A program made the position numbers and the translations under genes. A stretch of 64,000 nucleotides of DNA from positions 339,291 to 403,290 of the forward strand of contig NZ_GG700643.1 of NCBI RefSeq assembly GCF_000159995.1. Direction: 5' to 3'. Below are positions 1 to 8,088 of this stretch, piece by piece; position 1 is the first letter of the stretch; the number at the start of each line of letters is the position of its first letter. The notes below the pieces were generated by a model that saw only the letters and a program-made list of their open reading frames with translations, had not been told where the DNA came from and made no database searches. Source of the DNA: Alloprevotella tannerae ATCC 51259 (lineage in GTDB: Bacteria; Bacteroidota; Bacteroidia; Bacteroidales; Bacteroidaceae).

Positions 1-2
1 TT

Positions 3-257
3 AAAGAAAAAAAGTTGCGGAAGTATAATGAGGTTGATTCAGATATGCCGCTGTCAGTTGGCGATATTGTTTTCTTGGAAAAGAAGAAAACTCACGTTTA
101 TTCTCAATTAAGAGGCAAATATCATACAATTGCTGCCGGCGAATCGATGCACAGCATAGCGCAATCGTATGGCGTAAAATTAAGTGCGCTATATAAGGCG
201 AATAATCTGCCTTCCGGCTATCTCCCACGCGTAGGTGAGCGCTTGCTGCTGGATTAA
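3..257 (+). CDS. LysM-domain protein, C-terminal end (partial)
   Basis: The reading frame is open from the window edge, so this is the tail of a longer protein; the TTG at 15 is not a credible start. The visible part has a short linker ending in VGDIVFLEKKKTH, then one LysM peptidoglycan-binding module (YHTIAAGESMHSIAQSYGV ... LYKANNL ... VGERLLL) that runs to the stop. In Bacteroidales this arrangement usually ends a glucosaminidase-domain cell-wall hydrolase; that assignment is inference because the catalytic part lies outside the window. The next gene starts about 220 nt downstream, and nothing recognisable lies in that gap. Confidence 0.75.
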   Translation, partial: KEKKLRKYNEVDSDMPLSVGDIVFLEKKKTHVYSQLRGKYHTIAAGESMHSIAQSYGVKLSALYKANNLPSGYLPRVGERLLLD

Positions 258-476
258 CGTAGGTCGAAAATATGTGTGGCGTAGCGTTCTTTTGAGAAAA
301 AATGCCTTAGGAAACATAATTTTTTGATAAGATTTCCGTTATATGGCTAACGAAGTTCGTAACTTCTGCGCGTTGGAATCGTCAGTTAATAAAGCGATGA
401 GCAATTAAAAGCAATCAAGACTCATCCTGTGTGAGAAATAATAAAATAGATTGGTAAATATATAAGATAAAGCATT

Positions 477-1562
477 ATGAAAAAGTCTCTTTTCCTGATA
501 AGCATGTTTGCTATTGGCCTCTTAAGTGGCTATGCGCAAGATGATGTTTACTTTGTTCCTAAAAAAGGGAGCAAGGTCGTAGAAGATCAAGAGGAGCTTA
601 GCTCTTCTTATCGCCAACTTCCTGCACAATCTTCTGAACAAGATGGATGGTATTCGAACCGTCGCGTAAATCGCGATGTGGATGCTTATAACCGTCGCAA
701 AGCAAATACAAATGATTCTTCGAGTTTGAAGCAACAACGTCGTTACGAGGACGAAGAAGATAATGGGTATTATACCGAACGCTTGATTCGCTTCCACGCT
801 CCCGGTGGCGTAATCGTTACTAGTCCTTATTATTGGGATTATTGCGACTATTATGTAGACCCGTTCTATTATTATGATCCATGGTATTGGAGAACGAATT
901 GGTATATTTGGGGACGTCCTTGGGGATGGAGTAGCTGGTATACTTGGAGTCCTTGGCCTAGTTGGTACGGATATTATGGTCCTTGGTATGGATATTACAA
1001 TTCTTGGTATGGTTACTATAATCCTTGGTATGATTGGGGATGGAACCGAGGCTGGAACAACTGGGGCTACCGCGAGAGTTATCGAGGCTCTTGGGGAGGA
1101 AGAGGCTCTAATGTGAATAATTCAGCTGCGAATACGAATGGTAGATCTTATGCCGGCAACTTTGGACGCTCTGGCTCGAATGGGCGCCAAACCGGTTGGT
1201 CTAATCGCACATTCCAAGGCGCAGATACATATAATAATGGTGGCCGAAGCTTCTCTGGTTCTATACGTTGGAACAATACGAACAATAGGACTTTACCAAA
1301 TCGCTCTTTCAATGGCGATAATGGCTCGAGATCCAATCAAGGACAATCTGTAGATGGACGCCGTTTCGGTAATGGCTCTTCTACACGCGTTACACCAACA
1401 GGTCCGGCACGCACATTTGAAAGTCAGCCTTCCAACACAAGAACTTTCCAAGGCGGAAGCAATCGTAGTTTTGGCGGAGGCGGAACAGTTTCGAGCGGAA
1501 GTAATCGCAGCTTTGGTGGAGGCGGTACCGGCGGAGGCCGTAGCTTTGGTGGTCGTCGTTAA
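477..1562 (+). CDS. Secreted Trp/Tyr/Gly-rich low-complexity protein
   Basis: No function is recognised. The 361-residue product begins with a Sec signal peptide (MKKSLFLISMFAIGLLSGYAQ, cleavage near residue 20) followed by DDVYFVPKKG, a start often seen in Bacteroidales exported hypothetical proteins. Residues about 110-200 are extraordinarily rich in Trp, Tyr and Gly, with repeats of the type PWYGYY and NSWYGYY. The C-terminal 150 residues are Gly/Ser/Asn/Arg-rich with repeated RSFGGGG and RTFQGG motifs, ending in Arg. There is no transmembrane segment after the signal, so an envelope or surface location is likely. It lies between a LysM protein and a FadL-type porin on the same strand, with 85 nt to the porin start, and may share its transcript. 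Confidence 0.8.
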   Translation: MKKSLFLISMFAIGLLSGYAQDDVYFVPKKGSKVVEDQEELSSSYRQLPAQSSEQDGWYSNRRVNRDVDAYNRRKANTNDSSSLKQQRRYEDEEDNGYYTERLIRFHAPGGVIVTSPYYWDYCDYYVDPFYYYDPWYWRTNWYIWGRPWGWSSWYTWSPWPSWYGYYGPWYGYYNSWYGYYNPWYDWGWNRGWNNWGYRESYRGSWGGRGSNVNNSAANTNGRSYAGNFGRSGSNGRQTGWSNRTFQGADTYNNGGRSFSGSIRWNNTNNRTLPNRSFNGDNGSRSNQGQSVDGRRFGNGSSTRVTPTGPARTFESQPSNTRTFQGGSNRSFGGGGTVSSGSNRSFGGGGTGGGRSFGGRR

Positions 1563-1647
1563 TATAATGAGTTCAAACATCTGATTGTGTTCGGCTCAGT
1601 GTGAAAAGACGGAGCCGAGTGCTAATTTTGAAATTTACATATTCAGT

Positions 1648-3237
1648 ATGAAACGCAAGTATTTTCTATACGCATTTGCTCTCACTGTCTTGCCTCTGCA
1701 AGCACAGGATATCTATAAGGTGGAACAGTTTTCCGGAGAAGATCTCAACGGAACAGCGCGCTTTGTCGGTATGGGTGGAGCTATGAATGCACTTGGTGCA
1801 GACTTATCAGCGATAGGTACAAACCCGGCGTCTATCGGTTTGTTTCGACGTAACGATGTCTCTTTGTCAGGTAGCGTGACTACGCAACCTAATGCGCTTA
1901 GCCTATACAATATTGATAAATCTCGCGCGAGTTTTGACCAATTGGGCTTTGTTTATTCTACACGCATTGGTGGTTCTTCTATAAAGTATCTTAACTTTGG
2001 ATTCAATTATCAAAAGCGCCGTAACTTCAAGAGCTTTATTGGCCTTGATGGCGTAGATTTAGGTGGCCTCTCTCAATCTATGGAGATGGCTAACTTAGGC
2101 TCAATTTATGGTAAAGCAAAAGGCGATTTAGCTAAACGGCAAACTTATGTCTCCCCAATAGCGGAAGTTGGCTATTTAGGCTATCTTATAGATCCGGATG
2201 CTAGTGGCAATCTTAAGCCGGTAAATGCTACGAAGGCCTATTATCAAAGAGCGCAGCACGGAGGCATTCAACAGTACGATTTTAATGTATCAATGAATTA
2301 TAAGGATCAAATTTTCGCGGGCTTGACCTTTGGCTTCTACAATGTAAATATGAACTCATATACCTTGTATTCTGAAGACATTTTAGATCCTGGAGGTTCT
2401 GGCCAGACGCAACCTTATAAAATGTCTAATGAGCAAGCACTTACTGGAAATGGATTTGATGTAAAGGCCGGCGTAATCTTCCGTCCGGTGGAGAATGACC
2501 CATTTAGAATAGGATTTTCTGTTTCTACGCCTATATGGTTCAGTCTTACCGGCAACAATCTCTTGCTGACGCATTCTCCATTTACTAAGCCAACGGAAAA
2601 AGATCCAGGTTATGCAACGGATGATTTTGATTATAACATTCGCACCCCTTGGAAATTCAATATCAGTCTTGGTACAACCGTTGGCAATTTCTTGGCTTTG
2701 GATGCAGAATACGAGTATAAAGACTATAGTGGCTCAAGCATTAGTTATCCAGATTACAATTCTCTCGATCCTTGGACTGGTATTTCAAACAATTATCAAG
2801 ATAAGGCGTTAAAAGGAGAGATTAATCGTTACCTTAAAGGCGTGAGCACGTTCCGTCTTGGTGCGGAGGCGCGTTTTGCACCAGGCTGGTTTGCACGCTT
2901 AGGTTATAACTATGTGTCCTCTCCGTTTAGCAAAGATGCCTTTTTGAACCTTTTCCCGAATGCGGGAACTTCTTATGGCGACAGCGAATCTATTTTGTAT
3001 CAAACGGGAACTGATTATGTGAATCTTGGGGATATCAATCGCTTTACTTGTGGCTTAGGATGGCATGGCAAGTCCTTCTATGTAGATCTTGCCTACCAAT
3101 ATCAAGCACAAAAGGGTGACCTTTATTTCTTCCAAGTGCCTGTAAATAGTACAGAGTATAGAACAAATGCATTAAAACCTCAAAAGATTGACCTGAACCG
3201 TCACAATGTTTTGCTGACATTTGGCTTCAAATTCTGA
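1648..3237 (+). CDS. OmpP1/FadL/TodX-family outer membrane transport protein
   Basis: A 529-residue outer membrane beta-barrel of the FadL family, which takes up hydrophobic compounds; Bacteroidales members are often labelled hemin receptor without proof. The frame is open further upstream, but the ATG at 1648 gives a proper signal peptide (MKRKYFLYAFALTVLPLQAQ). The mature N-terminus holds the family hallmark (ARFVGMGGAMNALGADLSAI then GTNPASIGLFRR), the segment equivalent to the NPA region of FadL. The rest is alternating aromatic strand sequence ending in a terminal Phe (LLTFGFKF), as usual for barrels inserted by BamA. A strong bidirectional hairpin follows directly. Confidence 0.88.
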   Translation: MKRKYFLYAFALTVLPLQAQDIYKVEQFSGEDLNGTARFVGMGGAMNALGADLSAIGTNPASIGLFRRNDVSLSGSVTTQPNALSLYNIDKSRASFDQLGFVYSTRIGGSSIKYLNFGFNYQKRRNFKSFIGLDGVDLGGLSQSMEMANLGSIYGKAKGDLAKRQTYVSPIAEVGYLGYLIDPDASGNLKPVNATKAYYQRAQHGGIQQYDFNVSMNYKDQIFAGLTFGFYNVNMNSYTLYSEDILDPGGSGQTQPYKMSNEQALTGNGFDVKAGVIFRPVENDPFRIGFSVSTPIWFSLTGNNLLLTHSPFTKPTEKDPGYATDDFDYNIRTPWKFNISLGTTVGNFLALDAEYEYKDYSGSSISYPDYNSLDPWTGISNNYQDKALKGEINRYLKGVSTFRLGAEARFAPGWFARLGYNYVSSPFSKDAFLNLFPNAGTSYGDSESILYQTGTDYVNLGDINRFTCGLGWHGKSFYVDLAYQYQAQKGDLYFFQVPVNSTEYRTNALKPQKIDLNRHNVLLTFGFKF

Positions 3238-3248
3238 TCATATATAGT

Positions 3249-3295
3249 ATAAATAAAGCGCTCTACTTCTTCAGCAAGTAGCGCGCTTTATTTAT
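3249..3295. terminator. Bidirectional terminator between the porin and prmA
   Basis: A 13-bp perfect stem (ATAAATAAAGCGC at 3249-3261 with its complement at 3283-3295) flanks an inner loop that can itself pair. The A/T-rich stem ends supply U-tracts in both directions. It serves two convergent genes. Confidence 0.85.
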
Positions 3296-3314
3296 GGCAC
3301 AAATCAGGGTTTTG

Positions 3315-4172
3315 CTATTCGATGCGTTGAAATACAGCGCAACACCAAAGCCTTTCATCCGTGGCCGTTATAAGTTTAAGACCAAGACTTTCCGCTTTTT
3401 CTTTTATTCGTGGCAAATCATCTAAGTAAAAGCCGCTTGTCAGGAAATATCCGCTAGGATTTAGTCGTTCAATATAGTCCGGCATATCATTTAGAATCAC
3501 ATTCAAGTGAATATTTGCCAAGATAACGTCAAATGGGCCTTTATCTTTCAATCCCGCAGCATCACCGAGTAAAACCTCGATATTGTTAATATGATTCAGA
3601 GCCAAGTTTTCCATAGCGTTATTCACGCACCATTCATCAATATCTATTGCCATGCAATTGTCAGCTCCCTTCATGGCTGCAAGAATAGCCAACAGACCGG
3701 TGCCGCATCCCATATCTAAAACCTTTTTACCCTTTAGATCCAACGACAAGATTGCTTTAAGCATCTGCGAAGTCGTCTCATGATGTCCCGTTCCAAAGGA
3801 CATTTTCGGGTTAATAATGATGTTAAATTTCGCTTGTGGGATATTCTGATGAAAAGAAGCCGCCACGACACACTGATCACCAATGACCAATGGTTCAAAG
3901 TAATTCTTTTCCCACACCTCGTTCCAATCTTTATCCTCGGCTTCTTGATATGTATAGCTTATATCAACGTCAGGTAGTGGAAAGTCTGCTATACAGTTCT
4001 TTAAGTCCGTTTCCCTAAAGTCTTTAACGGGAATATATCCCCTCATTTGTTCATCCGGTGCAGTCGACTTTAAGAAAGAATCAAAGCCAATCTCACCCAG
4101 TAAATCGATCAATACATCTTCAAAGTCCGAACTCTGAGGTGTTAGCTTAAAAGAAAACTCTAAATATCTCAT
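3315..4172 (-). CDS. prmA: Ribosomal protein L11 methyltransferase
   Basis: Methylates ribosomal protein L11 in the cytoplasm using S-adenosylmethionine. The 285-residue protein has an N-terminal PrmA-type substrate-recognition region and a class I methyltransferase domain: motif I is VLDMGCGTGLLAILAAMKGA, followed by the acidic AIDIDEW, and the active-site region reads FDVILANIHLNVI. The FGTGHHETT segment ahead of motif I is also diagnostic. Length is near the family norm (about 280-300). It is the downstream partner of the rRNA methyltransferase gene ending 50 nt upstream on the same strand, so two translation-apparatus methylases are probably co-transcribed. Confidence 0.95.
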   Translation of the reverse strand: MRYLEFSFKLTPQSSDFEDVLIDLLGEIGFDSFLKSTAPDEQMRGYIPVKDFRETDLKNCIADFPLPDVDISYTYQEAEDKDWNEVWEKNYFEPLVIGDQCVVAASFHQNIPQAKFNIIINPKMSFGTGHHETTSQMLKAILSLDLKGKKVLDMGCGTGLLAILAAMKGADNCMAIDIDEWCVNNAMENLALNHINNIEVLLGDAAGLKDKGPFDVILANIHLNVILNDMPDYIERLNPSGYFLTSGFYLDDLPRIKEKAESLGLKLITATDERLWCCAVFQRIE

Positions 4173-4223
4173 AATGTTGTTGTTTAGAAGGGTAGTGTAC
4201 GGAAAACCAGTGACGAATCCTTA

Positions 4224-5573
4224 TTAGCATTGCTTACGTATGCGCCATTCCGATGGATAGAGGTTGTTCGCTCTGCTTCCGAGATTGTTGAGGAATCCTA
4301 AGTTTCTATCTTCATAGGTAGCAAGCAAATATCCTCGCTCTGTTGTGTCCAAATTCAATGCTTCGTGTCGTAGATAGGCAATGGCTTGCTCATAGTTTAA
4401 TACCACTTTCGGGAAGATTTCGGGCGATACTATTGTAGACAGCGCCAAGTCTGGTTGCGGTATGAGCTTTTTGCCCTTTATTTCTGCTATGTTGATACCG
4501 GCTCTGATCGTTTTAATCTGCTTTTTGATTTGCCAAGCTATAGAAAGAAAATCCTCTTTCACACCTTGCACCATATTGTTGTCTGAAAGCAAGAAGGCTA
4601 AAGGTTCTTTAGCATCCACCCAAGCAGACAATTGGCGCGCAAGCTGCTGACTGACAAGTTCCGGACGCCCTTTTGACTTCTTTTCCGGCGCAGTTGCCGA
4701 TGTCTTTCTCAATAATGCGAAGAAGATTCCTTCTCCTCGTGTGCAATGCGGGAAGAAATGATAGACGTGAAGGCTGTCTTTCGTGAGCGAACCTCTGATT
4801 TTCCACTCCTCTTTTATGGGAATTGGCAAGGTTTCAGCCCCTAATTCGCGGCATATGCGCTCAATATTGTCTTCGTTTTCCGCACGATTAAACGTGCAAG
4901 TACTATATACGAGGAAACCACCTTCGCGCAAGGCGGGCCAAACGTCCGAAATGATTTCAAATTGTCTTTGTGCACAGAAATCTACATTCTCTTTGCTCCA
5001 CTCATCAATGGCTCCCGGATCTTTTCTGAACATACCTTCGCCGGAGCAGGGCACATCTGCCGCAATGACGTCGAAGCATCCGGGCAAGTGTGAAAAGGAT
5101 TTGGGATAATCCTCCGTGACAATTACGTCCGGATGTCCCCATTTAGCCAGGTTTTCTGCCAAGATCATTGCACGGCGATGTATCGGCTCGTTCGCCACTA
5201 AGAGCGTCTGTTCCGGAAGTTCGGCTCTCCATAGCGTACTTTTTCCTCCGGGGGCAGCGCATAAGTCTAAGACACGACGAGGCTCCTCCGGAAGCGCCTT
5301 AATAACTTGAGACAGAAACATTGATGACGCTTCCTGCACATAATAAGCGCCGGCGTGGAAGAGTGGGTCTAAGGTAAAAGACGGCCGCTCACTCAAATAA
5401 TAGCCGGTCTCGCACCAAGGCACGCTTTCTCCGCTAATAGCCGTGGCTTTGTTTGGATTTACACGAATACTTGTGGGCGCTTCCTCACTTAAAGCTTTGA
5501 TTAATGCCTCAGTCTCTTCAAGCCCTAACAAGGACTTTGTTTGAGATATAAAGGCTTCCGGTAAATGAATCAT
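4224..5573 (-). CDS. 16S/23S rRNA cytosine-5 methyltransferase (NOL1/NOP2/Sun, RsmF type)
   Basis: A 449-residue RNA m5C methyltransferase. The N-terminal RsmF-like region carries the substrate motif TSIRVNPNK; the SAM domain has VLDLCAAPGGKST (motif I), VPCSGEGMFRKDPGAI (motif IV with its Cys) and YSTCTFNRAEN (motif VI with the catalytic Cys). The C-terminal third ends in YPSEWRIR, as in RsmF proteins with a PUA-like tail. The exact rRNA target cannot be read from sequence. It stands between a DUF5715 gene upstream and prmA downstream, all on the minus strand. Confidence 0.92.
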   Translation of the reverse strand: MIHLPEAFISQTKSLLGLEETEALIKALSEEAPTSIRVNPNKATAISGESVPWCETGYYLSERPSFTLDPLFHAGAYYVQEASSMFLSQVIKALPEEPRRVLDLCAAPGGKSTLWRAELPEQTLLVANEPIHRRAMILAENLAKWGHPDVIVTEDYPKSFSHLPGCFDVIAADVPCSGEGMFRKDPGAIDEWSKENVDFCAQRQFEIISDVWPALREGGFLVYSTCTFNRAENEDNIERICRELGAETLPIPIKEEWKIRGSLTKDSLHVYHFFPHCTRGEGIFFALLRKTSATAPEKKSKGRPELVSQQLARQLSAWVDAKEPLAFLLSDNNMVQGVKEDFLSIAWQIKKQIKTIRAGINIAEIKGKKLIPQPDLALSTIVSPEIFPKVVLNYEQAIAYLRHEALNLDTTERGYLLATYEDRNLGFLNNLGSRANNLYPSEWRIRKQC

Positions 5574-5631
5574 ATTCGGAGAGAGAGAAGGGCGGAATGA
5601 ACGTGTGTTTACGAGTTATGATTAACTGTAA

Positions 5632-6447
5632 TCAGCGAGCCGTGATATGGAAACACGATTGATGGGATTCATATTTGACATAGCAAGTGCCCATTTTTCG
5701 CTGGTCATCTAAGACTTCTGCTAAAATCGATTTCAACGTGACGCCCCATTCTGTCGGGATAGGCCGACCTTGTGGGTCGTAGACGCGCTCATATTTGTTG
5801 TAGCCAATATCAAATGTGGTGCCGTATTGATGACAACTGTTGTCGCTGGCGTTATGGTTAAAGCGGCGCAACCTTTCGACGTCTTCACGAGTGCGCAACA
5901 CTGATGTTACAACCAGCCGGTGAAAGCCTACGCCCTTAGTAGCACAAGAATCTACAAAAGCACGTGCTATTTCGTTAAGCAAAACTGCCGCTCTCGGCAC
6001 GAGATAAGGAATACTTTGCTGCAGTCTGTTCACATGATAAAACGGGTTGTCCCCAATATAAACCAATTCCTTCTTACGTTTCATCGCCTCCTCTCGATTT
6101 AGCGCAATCGAAGAAAGCCCATTACGCTGCGCTGTGGCCAGTTGCACATCATTTAAGTCGGGAAAAGAAGTTTGAAAGTTGGGTACACTAACCACCTTGT
6201 GCTTAATGGCTTGGCCTGATGCATCCACTAAGTTGAGAGGCGGGCGCGCTTTGAGCAGCAGAGAGTCTACATGCTTACTTTGCAGGGCTATAGAATCATT
6301 GGCGCTGATCTTATTGTCTGTACCGCCCAGCTGATTGAGGATACTCTTGAGCGTAATATCCGGAAATACACATTTGATTACAAACAAGATTCCGACGATT
6401 GTAGCAAAGGTCAATAGGAAATGTTTGCGTTTATATTTGTGTTTCAT
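5632..6447 (-). CDS. DUF5715 protein, M15-like peptidase fold, membrane-anchored
   Basis: A 271-residue protein with an N-terminal membrane anchor (HFLLTFATIVGILFVIKCVF) and a periplasmic remainder. The C-terminal half matches the DUF5715 pattern: LVVTSVLRTREDVERLRRFN, then SCHQYGTTFDIGYN, and a final ESHQSCFHITAR. The spacing H-x2-G-x3-D followed by a late His resembles the zinc-binding set of M15 D,D-carboxypeptidases (SxHxxGxAxD ... H), so a peptidoglycan or peptide hydrolase role is an inference from fold, not demonstrated. A possible -7 box (TATCTTTG, read at 6493-6486) lies 39 nt upstream of the start. Confidence 0.8.
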   Translation of the reverse strand: MKHKYKRKHFLLTFATIVGILFVIKCVFPDITLKSILNQLGGTDNKISANDSIALQSKHVDSLLLKARPPLNLVDASGQAIKHKVVSVPNFQTSFPDLNDVQLATAQRNGLSSIALNREEAMKRKKELVYIGDNPFYHVNRLQQSIPYLVPRAAVLLNEIARAFVDSCATKGVGFHRLVVTSVLRTREDVERLRRFNHNASDNSCHQYGTTFDIGYNKYERVYDPQGRPIPTEWGVTLKSILAEVLDDQRKMGTCYVKYESHQSCFHITAR

Positions 6448-6754
6448 TCGACTTTGTTGAAGAAAACTTGTTGTTTATGAGCCAACAAAGATACTGAAAA
6501 AGCGGAAATGCGGCTTTCTTGTTTCGGATAGATTTTTGTCCATTTATGTTTTGTTCGCTTTGAAGTAGGAAGGCACAAATGAAGTATAATCTTCAACACA
6601 CTCTGTCGGCATAGACGGGCAGTAGGTAGCAGTGCTTCTTTCTTCTGGCTATATCAGGCTTTATTGTTGTTGATTTTTAGTTGCTTAAAATCTTTTATTC
6701 GCGTATTGATATTCCCGCTTTTTGCTTTCCAAAACGCAAAATGATGAGTTCTTC

Positions 6755-6836
6755 TCGTGAAAGGAAGCTTGTACGCTCACGATGGTACCAATGTACGCTC
6801 GTGAAGGGACGTTCGTACGCTCACGATGGTACGAGG
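6755..6836. repeat. 22-bp periodic intergenic array, locus A
   Basis: Three consecutive 22-bp units start at 6755, 6777 and 6799, each beginning TCGTGA or TCACGA and ending GTACGC, followed by a 16-nt partial unit (TCACGATGGTACGAGG) at 6821. The 16 nt behind each hexamer differ between units, so this is a period rather than an exact repeat. The array is in a gene-free stretch of about 700 nt (6448-7151) upstream of the DUF5715 gene; apart from this array and the hairpin at 7049 nothing else is recognised there. Loci B (24423), C (38523) and D (58112) share the layout. Confidence 0.8.
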
Positions 6837-7048
6837 AAAAGTTTGTGCTTGATCAATCAAAATGTAGATCTTAGAGCGTAGATGTTAGCTTTGAAATGTT
6901 TTTGCTGAATGGCAGTCAAATAGTCTTGCCTGTGTCTTATAATAAGTTCGTCTAAAAATAGCTCAAATTGAGAGCTGCCGGATTCTCTTTGTAATGTTTT
7001 GAGGTAACTTGCGATGGGAGTTCAACGAATACTAAGACGCCTGATAGT

Positions 7049-7093
7049 AAACGTCCATTCGCATCAAGATAGATCAGCTGCGAATGGACGTTT
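7049..7093 (-). terminator. Long hairpin terminator after the TraB-like gene
   Basis: A perfect 15-bp stem (AAACGTCCATTCGCA at 7049-7063 with its complement at 7079-7093) and a 15-nt loop. It lies about 60 nt past the stop of the minus-strand TraB-like gene. The U-tract is short, so the stem is the main evidence. Confidence 0.65.
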
Positions 7094-7151
7094 GTGATGT
7101 AATTATGTTTGCAACAATACGACGCAGTATTTTTGATATTGGCTTTCAGGG

Positions 7152-8057
7152 TCAATTTTTTACGGCCTCTACTGTATAGCCCTTGTCTTGTAATAGCTTT
7201 AGTAAGCCATTATCGCCCACTAAGTGGCCGGCACCGACAGCAAACAGCGTGGATTTTGCTTGCATGATCGTCGGTATTTTTTCTATCCAAGCTCTATTCC
7301 TATTGTCAATCAAATCTGCTCTCTCCTCAGGTGTCATATCGCAAGCGTTATGTAGCTTTTTGTCGATGACAGCCTTTAGCCCGTTCAAGTCTTGTGCGGA
7401 ATAGGCTCTTGCCATCTCGTCAGACATCTCTTCATAAAAGTCGGTATTGTCCACGAGGCACATCAATTGCGTGATTTGTCGTGGTAGTGGTGTTTTCTTA
7501 AAGAGTAAGTCCATCTGAAACTCTACTGTTTCTAATCCGTCAACTGACTTTCCCTGCTCTTTGGCTACTTTTTGGAAATATTCATCAAAGCTTTCTTGAG
7601 GATTAAATCCAGGATGCTTTGTAGTATATAAGACAACGGTAAACTGTGTGGTAAGCATAGCGGGCGTAAGTCTGCCCAACTGTTGCTTTACCATAGGATT
7701 GCTTAAATCAACGCCAATGTAAGTCGTTAAAAAAGCATTGAGGCGTTTGGTCTGATCAGCTGTTAGGACTTGATCAATTGTTTTCCCATCGGGCAAGAAA
7801 GCTGCAGCTTGCATCTTGCTCATACCTTCCGGGGTTCTCATCAAACTTGCATCTACTTCGCCACAGACCTGGTCGACTGCATTTATTGCCTGATGAATAC
7901 CTGCTATGCTGTCAACGAACGTAACCGGTGCTAAGTGGAACGTACCAACGACATAAGAAGACTGCTTCAAACCGTTGCCCGAAATTTTGTATAAGAGCTG
8001 CGCATAAGAGCAGATGGAAAAGCTAATAAAGATAGCTATTGAAATAAATTTTTTCAT
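7152..8057 (-). CDS. TraB/GumN-family exported protein
   Basis: A 301-residue protein of the TraB/GumN (PF01963) family, whose fold is related to putative metal-dependent proteases; its role in bacteria is unproven. A signal peptide (MKKFISIAIFISFSICSYAQ) precedes the family start LLYKISGNGLKQSSYVVGTFHLAP, where the GTFH segment matches the conserved GxxH of the first motif. The late segment TLFAVGAGHLVGDNGLLKLL carries the second conserved GxGH motif. Periplasmic location is inferred from the signal. Its start lies 31 nt beyond the end of porE on the same strand, so it may be the distal gene of a porE transcript. Confidence 0.88.
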   Translation of the reverse strand: MKKFISIAIFISFSICSYAQLLYKISGNGLKQSSYVVGTFHLAPVTFVDSIAGIHQAINAVDQVCGEVDASLMRTPEGMSKMQAAAFLPDGKTIDQVLTADQTKRLNAFLTTYIGVDLSNPMVKQQLGRLTPAMLTTQFTVVLYTTKHPGFNPQESFDEYFQKVAKEQGKSVDGLETVEFQMDLLFKKTPLPRQITQLMCLVDNTDFYEEMSDEMARAYSAQDLNGLKAVIDKKLHNACDMTPEERADLIDNRNRAWIEKIPTIMQAKSTLFAVGAGHLVGDNGLLKLLQDKGYTVEAVKN

Positions 8058-8088
8058 AATCGGTCGATGAAAATGTTTATGTAAGAAG

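Noticed and set aside
6755-6836. CRISPR array reading of the 22-bp arrays
   Set aside because: Repeated part is only a hexamer plus a loose GTAC element, there are three units, spacers would be 16 nt, and no cas gene is near any of the four loci.
6681-6881. 66-codon ORF over array A
   Set aside because: Openness is a by-product of the repeat; no homology-like features, no promoter.
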